Source of the DNA: Verrucomicrobiota bacterium
GTDB lineage: Bacteria > Verrucomicrobiota > Verrucomicrobiia > Limisphaerales > JADLHS01
Length of the DNA stretch: 6,209 nt
Direction: 5' to 3'
Assembly: GCA_004297495.1 (NCBI GenBank)
Contig: SCTL01000154.1
Span: 1-6,209 of the forward strand
Positions 3,895 through 6,209 of this stretch are shown here, piece after piece. The notes under the pieces are model-generated. The model ran no database searches and was not told the DNA's origin. It worked only from the letters and a program-made list of their open reading frames with translations. Position 1 is the stretch's first letter; each line of letters begins with the position of its first letter. Position numbers and translations under genes: made by a program.

Positions 3895-6209
3895 ATGAAA
3901 CTCAAACCCTTCCCGATCTTCGTAGCGGCGTCTTGGCAGAGCGCCGCATTCTTGAATTTGAGAGTTGGCGGCGCTCAGCCGAGACGCCGCTACGCCGCAA
4001 CCGTGGCGTTGGCACTCCTCTCAACTCTCAACTCTCAACTCGCAACCTTCGCCCAGTCCACCGCCTTCACTTATCAAGGCCGGTTGTATGAGAGCGGCAG
4101 CGGGGCCAGCGGAATTTACGATTTACGATTCACGATTTACGACGCCCTCTCCAGCGGCACGCAACAGGGCGCGGTGTTGACCAATTCCCCGACCGCCGTG
4201 AGCAACGGCCTTTTCACTGTCACGCTGGATTTCGGGAATCAGTTCTCCGGCGCCGATCGCTGGCTCGAAATCGGCGTGCGCACCAACGGCGGCGGCGCGT
4301 TCACCACTCTCACTCCGCGCCAGCAACTCACTTCCACGCCCTACGCAGTGCGGGCGTTGAACGCCGGCAGCGCGGCCAGCTACACCGGCGCGATCACCGA
4401 CGGCCAGCTTTCCGCCAACATCGCGCGGCTCAACGGCAGCAACGTGTTCTCCGGCGTGGTGCAGTTCAACAACACGACCAACAATTTCGCCGGCACGTTC
4501 ACGGGCAACGGTTCGGGCGTGACGAATGTCTTGATGACCGAGCTCAACGCGCCCGGCATCCTCTCCTGGCCGGGGAATTATTCGCTCGTCTCCTCGCCCG
4601 ACGTCGGCAACGTCCCGCGCTCGGTCGTGGCGGCGGATGTCAACAGCGACGGCAAACTGGACTTGATCAGCGCGAACAGCGCCGCCAACACACTCTCGGT
4701 GTTGACCAACAACGGCAGCGGCGTCTTTGGGCTGGCGGCCACCTACATCGCGGGGAACAACACACGCTCCGTCACGTCGGCAGACGTCAATGGTGACGGC
4801 AAACCGGATTTGATCTGCACCAGTCAGGGGCCAGGCGCGCTGATCGTCTTGACGAACAACGGCAGCGGCACTTTTGTTGCCGCATCCACGAACACCTTTG
4901 TCGGCGGCGGCGGCAACGTGCAAATGGTCGTCGCGGCGGATATCAACGGCGACGGCAAGCCGGACCTCATCAGCGCCAACGGCAATTCACCCGGGACGCT
5001 GTTCGTTTTCACGAACAACGGCAGCGGTGGCTTTGTGGCTGCCTCCACGAACAGCGTGGGCAACAACCCGTTCGCCGTCGCGGTGGCGGATGTCAACGGC
5101 GATACCTTCCCGGATTTGATCAGCGCGAACAACATTGCCAGCGGCACGCTGTCCGTCCTGCTCAATAACGGCAGCGGCGGTTTCTTGCTGGCGATCAACT
5201 ACAGCGCCGGCAACGGGCCGCGTTCGGTAGCGGCAGCGGATCTCAACGGGGATGGCTATCAAGATTTGATCTGCGCCAACAACGGCGACGGCACGCTCTC
5301 GGTGTTGCTCAACAACGGCGCCGGCGCGTTTCCGCTGGCGACGCCGGTCATTGCGGGCAGCGTGCCGGTTTGGGTGACGGCGGTGGACCTGAACGGCGAC
5401 GGCAAAACGGATTTGATCTGCGCGAACAACACCACGCCCGGCACGCTGACGGCGGTGACGAACAACGGCAGCGGCGTTTTCTCGACGGCGTTCACGAAGA
5501 GCGTGGGCAACTCTCCCTTTGCCGTCATCGCTGCGGACGTCAACGCCGATGGCCGGGTGGATTTGGTCAGCGCGAACGGTGTCACGCCCGGCACACTCTC
5601 AGTGTTGTTCAACCTGCCCAGCTTTAACGGCGTCTTCGCGGGCACCCTGGACGCAAACGCGATCGCGACGGGCACGATTGCCGACGCGCGCATTGATCCA
5701 ACGATTGCACGCGACAGCGAAATCCTCCCCACCGTGCTGGCCAGTGATGGCGTCGGCAGCGGGCTGGATGCGGACGTGCTGGACGGACTCGACGCAAGCG
5801 CGTTCTGGAAAACAGCAGGCAACAGCGGCACGACCGCGGGTACGCACTTCCTCGGCACGACCGACAACCAGGCGTTGGAATTCAAGGTCAACGGCGTCCG
5901 CGCGCTGCGCCTGGAGCTGAACACCAACGGCGCGCCGAATGTGATCGGCGGCTCTCCGCTAAACTTTGTGGCCGCTGGAGTTTTTGGAGCGACGGTTGGC
6001 GGCGGCGGTGCGACGAATTACCTTGGCTCGGCTTACACCAACCGCGTGACTCGAGAATTCGGCACCGTGGGCGGCGGACGAGGGAACACCAGCAGCGGCA
6101 TTGAAGCGACCGTGGGCGGCGGACGGGCGAATACCAGCAGTGACGCTTCTGCGACGGTGGGCGGCGGCTACGGGAACACCTGCAGTGGCACTGAAGCGAC
6201 GGTGGGCGG
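3895..6209 (+). CDS. Large secreted fibre-like protein: seven FG-GAP/VCBS repeats plus YadA-head-like repeats (3' end cut by window edge)
   Basis: One frame is open from ATG 3895 to the edge: 771 full codons, no stop. The leader has an unusually long n-region, R30-R32, a hydrophobic stretch at about 34-45 and likely cleavage after TFA (51-53). Residues 57-155 are an N-terminal beta module (FTYQGRL, GIYDLRFTIYDA, LTSTPYAVRA). A tail-fibre-like linker (FAGTFTGNGSGVTNV) ends near 212. Residues 237-575 hold seven repeats of about 50 residues with Ca-binding loops D-x-N-x-D-G-x-x-D starting at Asp248, 297, 349, 399, 449, 498 and 548; the fourth reads DVNGDTFPD. Seven blades suggest a closed integrin-like propeller. 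Then come SFNGVFAGTLDANAIATGTI, LDGLDASAFW (629-638) and, from about 724, 15-residue TVGGG-x-x-NTSSG repeats like trimeric-adhesin heads. A surface-exposed or shed fibre is likely; ligand and anchor are unknown. No Shine-Dalgarno is visible. TTG codons at 3952 and 3958 would give a shorter, more ordinary leader, but ATG 3895 is the simplest choice. Confidence 0.85.
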   Translation, partial: MKLKPFPIFVAASWQSAAFLNLRVGGAQPRRRYAATVALALLSTLNSQLATFAQSTAFTYQGRLYESGSGASGIYDLRFTIYDALSSGTQQGAVLTNSPTAVSNGLFTVTLDFGNQFSGADRWLEIGVRTNGGGAFTTLTPRQQLTSTPYAVRALNAGSAASYTGAITDGQLSANIARLNGSNVFSGVVQFNNTTNNFAGTFTGNGSGVTNVLMTELNAPGILSWPGNYSLVSSPDVGNVPRSVVAADVNSDGKLDLISANSAANTLSVLTNNGSGVFGLAATYIAGNNTRSVTSADVNGDGKPDLICTSQGPGALIVLTNNGSGTFVAASTNTFVGGGGNVQMVVAADINGDGKPDLISANGNSPGTLFVFTNNGSGGFVAASTNSVGNNPFAVAVADVNGDTFPDLISANNIASGTLSVLLNNGSGGFLLAINYSAGNGPRSVAAADLNGDGYQDLICANNGDGTLSVLLNNGAGAFPLATPVIAGSVPVWVTAVDLNGDGKTDLICANNTTPGTLTAVTNNGSGVFSTAFTKSVGNSPFAVIAADVNADGRVDLVSANGVTPGTLSVLFNLPSFNGVFAGTLDANAIATGTIADARIDPTIARDSEILPTVLASDGVGSGLDADVLDGLDASAFWKTAGNSGTTAGTHFLGTTDNQALEFKVNGVRALRLELNTNGAPNVIGGSPLNFVAAGVFGATVGGGGATNYLGSAYTNRVTREFGTVGGGRGNTSSGIEATVGGGRANTSSDASATVGGGYGNTCSGTEATVG
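3921..3994. repeat. 74-base REP/MITE-like inverted repeat inside the fibre gene leader
   Basis: Two 27-base arms (3921-3947 and 3968-3994) are reverse complements at 25 of 27 positions; one difference is a T-G wobble in RNA and one an A-A mismatch. The outer ends read CGTAGCGGCGTC and GACGCCGCTACG. The loop (3948-3967) is 20 bases. The element is translated in frame as about residues 10-33, giving an atypical leader (AASWQSAAF... AQPRRRY). Arms of this length, imperfect and GC-rich, are typical of mobile palindromic elements; a terminator inside a gene is unlikely. No target-site duplication was identified. Confidence 0.85.
4019..4046. repeat. Heptanucleotide tandem array, 4 units (array 2, in signal-peptide coding region)
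   Basis: Three perfect TCTCAAC units followed by TCGCAAC. The array encodes the end of the hydrophobic core of the fibre protein leader and the residues just before the cleavage site (LSTLNSQLA). Because 7 is not a multiple of 3, successive units are read in different frames. The 10-mer at 4022-4031 is the exact reverse complement of bases 3958-3967 in the loop of the nearby inverted repeat. Confidence 0.9.
4114..4141. repeat. Heptanucleotide tandem array, 4 units (array 3, in coding region)
   Basis: Units ATTTACG, ATTTACG, ATTCACG, ATTTACG. The array starts exactly at codon 74 and encodes IYDLRFTIY plus the first base of the next Asp codon. It uses codons unusual for this GC-rich gene: the only in-frame TTA leucine codon seen in it, and CGA for arginine. 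The encoded residues resemble a motif recalled as conserved in this family of verrucomicrobial secreted proteins. Confidence 0.9.
4603..5625 (+). repeat. Sevenfold approx. 150-base coding repeat (FG-GAP/VCBS blades)
   Basis: Seven diverged direct repeats of 147-156 bases. Each carries a segment for D-x-N-x-D-G-x-x-D-L-(I/V)-(S/C) followed by one for NNGSG-x-F (the last copy lacks it). The Ca-loop Asp residues are spaced 49, 52, 50, 50, 49 and 50 residues. DLIS occurs in blades 1, 3 and 4 and LVS in blade 7, while blades 2, 5 and 6 have DLIC. Shared stretches such as AACAACGGCAGCGGC point to internal duplication. Confidence 0.88.
6064..6209 (+). repeat. 45-base direct repeats encoding 15-residue YadA-head-like units
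   Basis: Units start at 6064, 6109, 6154 and 6199 (the last cut by the edge). Each encodes TVGGG-x-x-NT-x-S-x-x-x-A. A looser related segment (ATVGGGGATNYLG) lies at about 5989-6027. Such repeats form left-handed beta-roll heads in trimeric adhesins and phage-fibre-like proteins. The array clearly continues past the window. Confidence 0.88.

Noticed and set aside
3921..3994. The long palindrome as a transcription terminator
   Set aside because: It lies inside an open frame just after the start codon and has no T-run.
1559..4141. Heptamer arrays as a CRISPR array
   Set aside because: The units are directly tandem with no spacers, and far too short for CRISPR repeats.
4123..4923. 266-codon open frame on the minus strand
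   Set aside because: Antisense to the fibre gene; its repeating pattern mirrors the propeller repeats on the other strand.
5259..5927. 222-codon open frame on the minus strand, rich in Ser, Pro and Val
   Set aside because: Its apparent repeats are the reverse complement of the FG-GAP coding repeats; no independent evidence for a gene.

Overview
The window most likely comes from a member of the Verrucomicrobiota, probably close to Pedosphaera/Limisphaerales. This is inferred from protein style rather than from a marker gene. The clues are secreted proteins with Ig-like repeats of the 'ITNQPASLSVTQG' type, a large secreted fibre protein that opens with the 'FTYQGRL...YDLRF' module, FG-GAP repeats plus 'TVGGG.NTSSG' repeats, and a moderately GC-rich genome. 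None of the four starts has a clear Shine-Dalgarno sequence.

Layout. Bases 1-1146 (minus strand, cut at the left edge) encode a secreted endonuclease/exonuclease/phosphatase-fold protein followed by an Ig-like domain. After a 109-base divergent spacer, two plus-strand housekeeping genes follow: xseB (1256-1534, GTG start; exonuclease VII small subunit) and dxs (1600-3585; 1-deoxy-D-xylulose-5-phosphate synthase, first step of the MEP isoprenoid pathway). They are 65 bases apart and probably co-transcribed. Bases 3586-3894 hold no convincing gene but contain several small hairpins, the first a plausible dxs terminator. From 3895 to the right edge runs one open frame for a very large secreted protein: leader, N-terminal beta module, phage-tail-like linker, seven calcium-loop repeats that should close an integrin-like beta-propeller, a second linker, then the start of a YadA-head-like 15-residue repeat region. 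Its C-terminus lies outside the window.

The two middle genes are core metabolism and DNA repair; the two outer genes encode exported proteins. There is no sign that the four form one pathway.

The most unusual signal is at DNA level. There are three different heptanucleotide arrays, each of exactly four units (28 bases): one between xseB and dxs, and two inside the 5' coding part of the fibre gene. The fibre gene also carries a 74-base REP/MITE-like inverted repeat translated as part of its leader. One array encodes the signal-peptide core and another encodes a motif that looks conserved in the family. The loop of the inverted repeat contains a 10-base reverse complement of the neighbouring array. 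Repeat elements therefore appear to have been built into a working reading frame.
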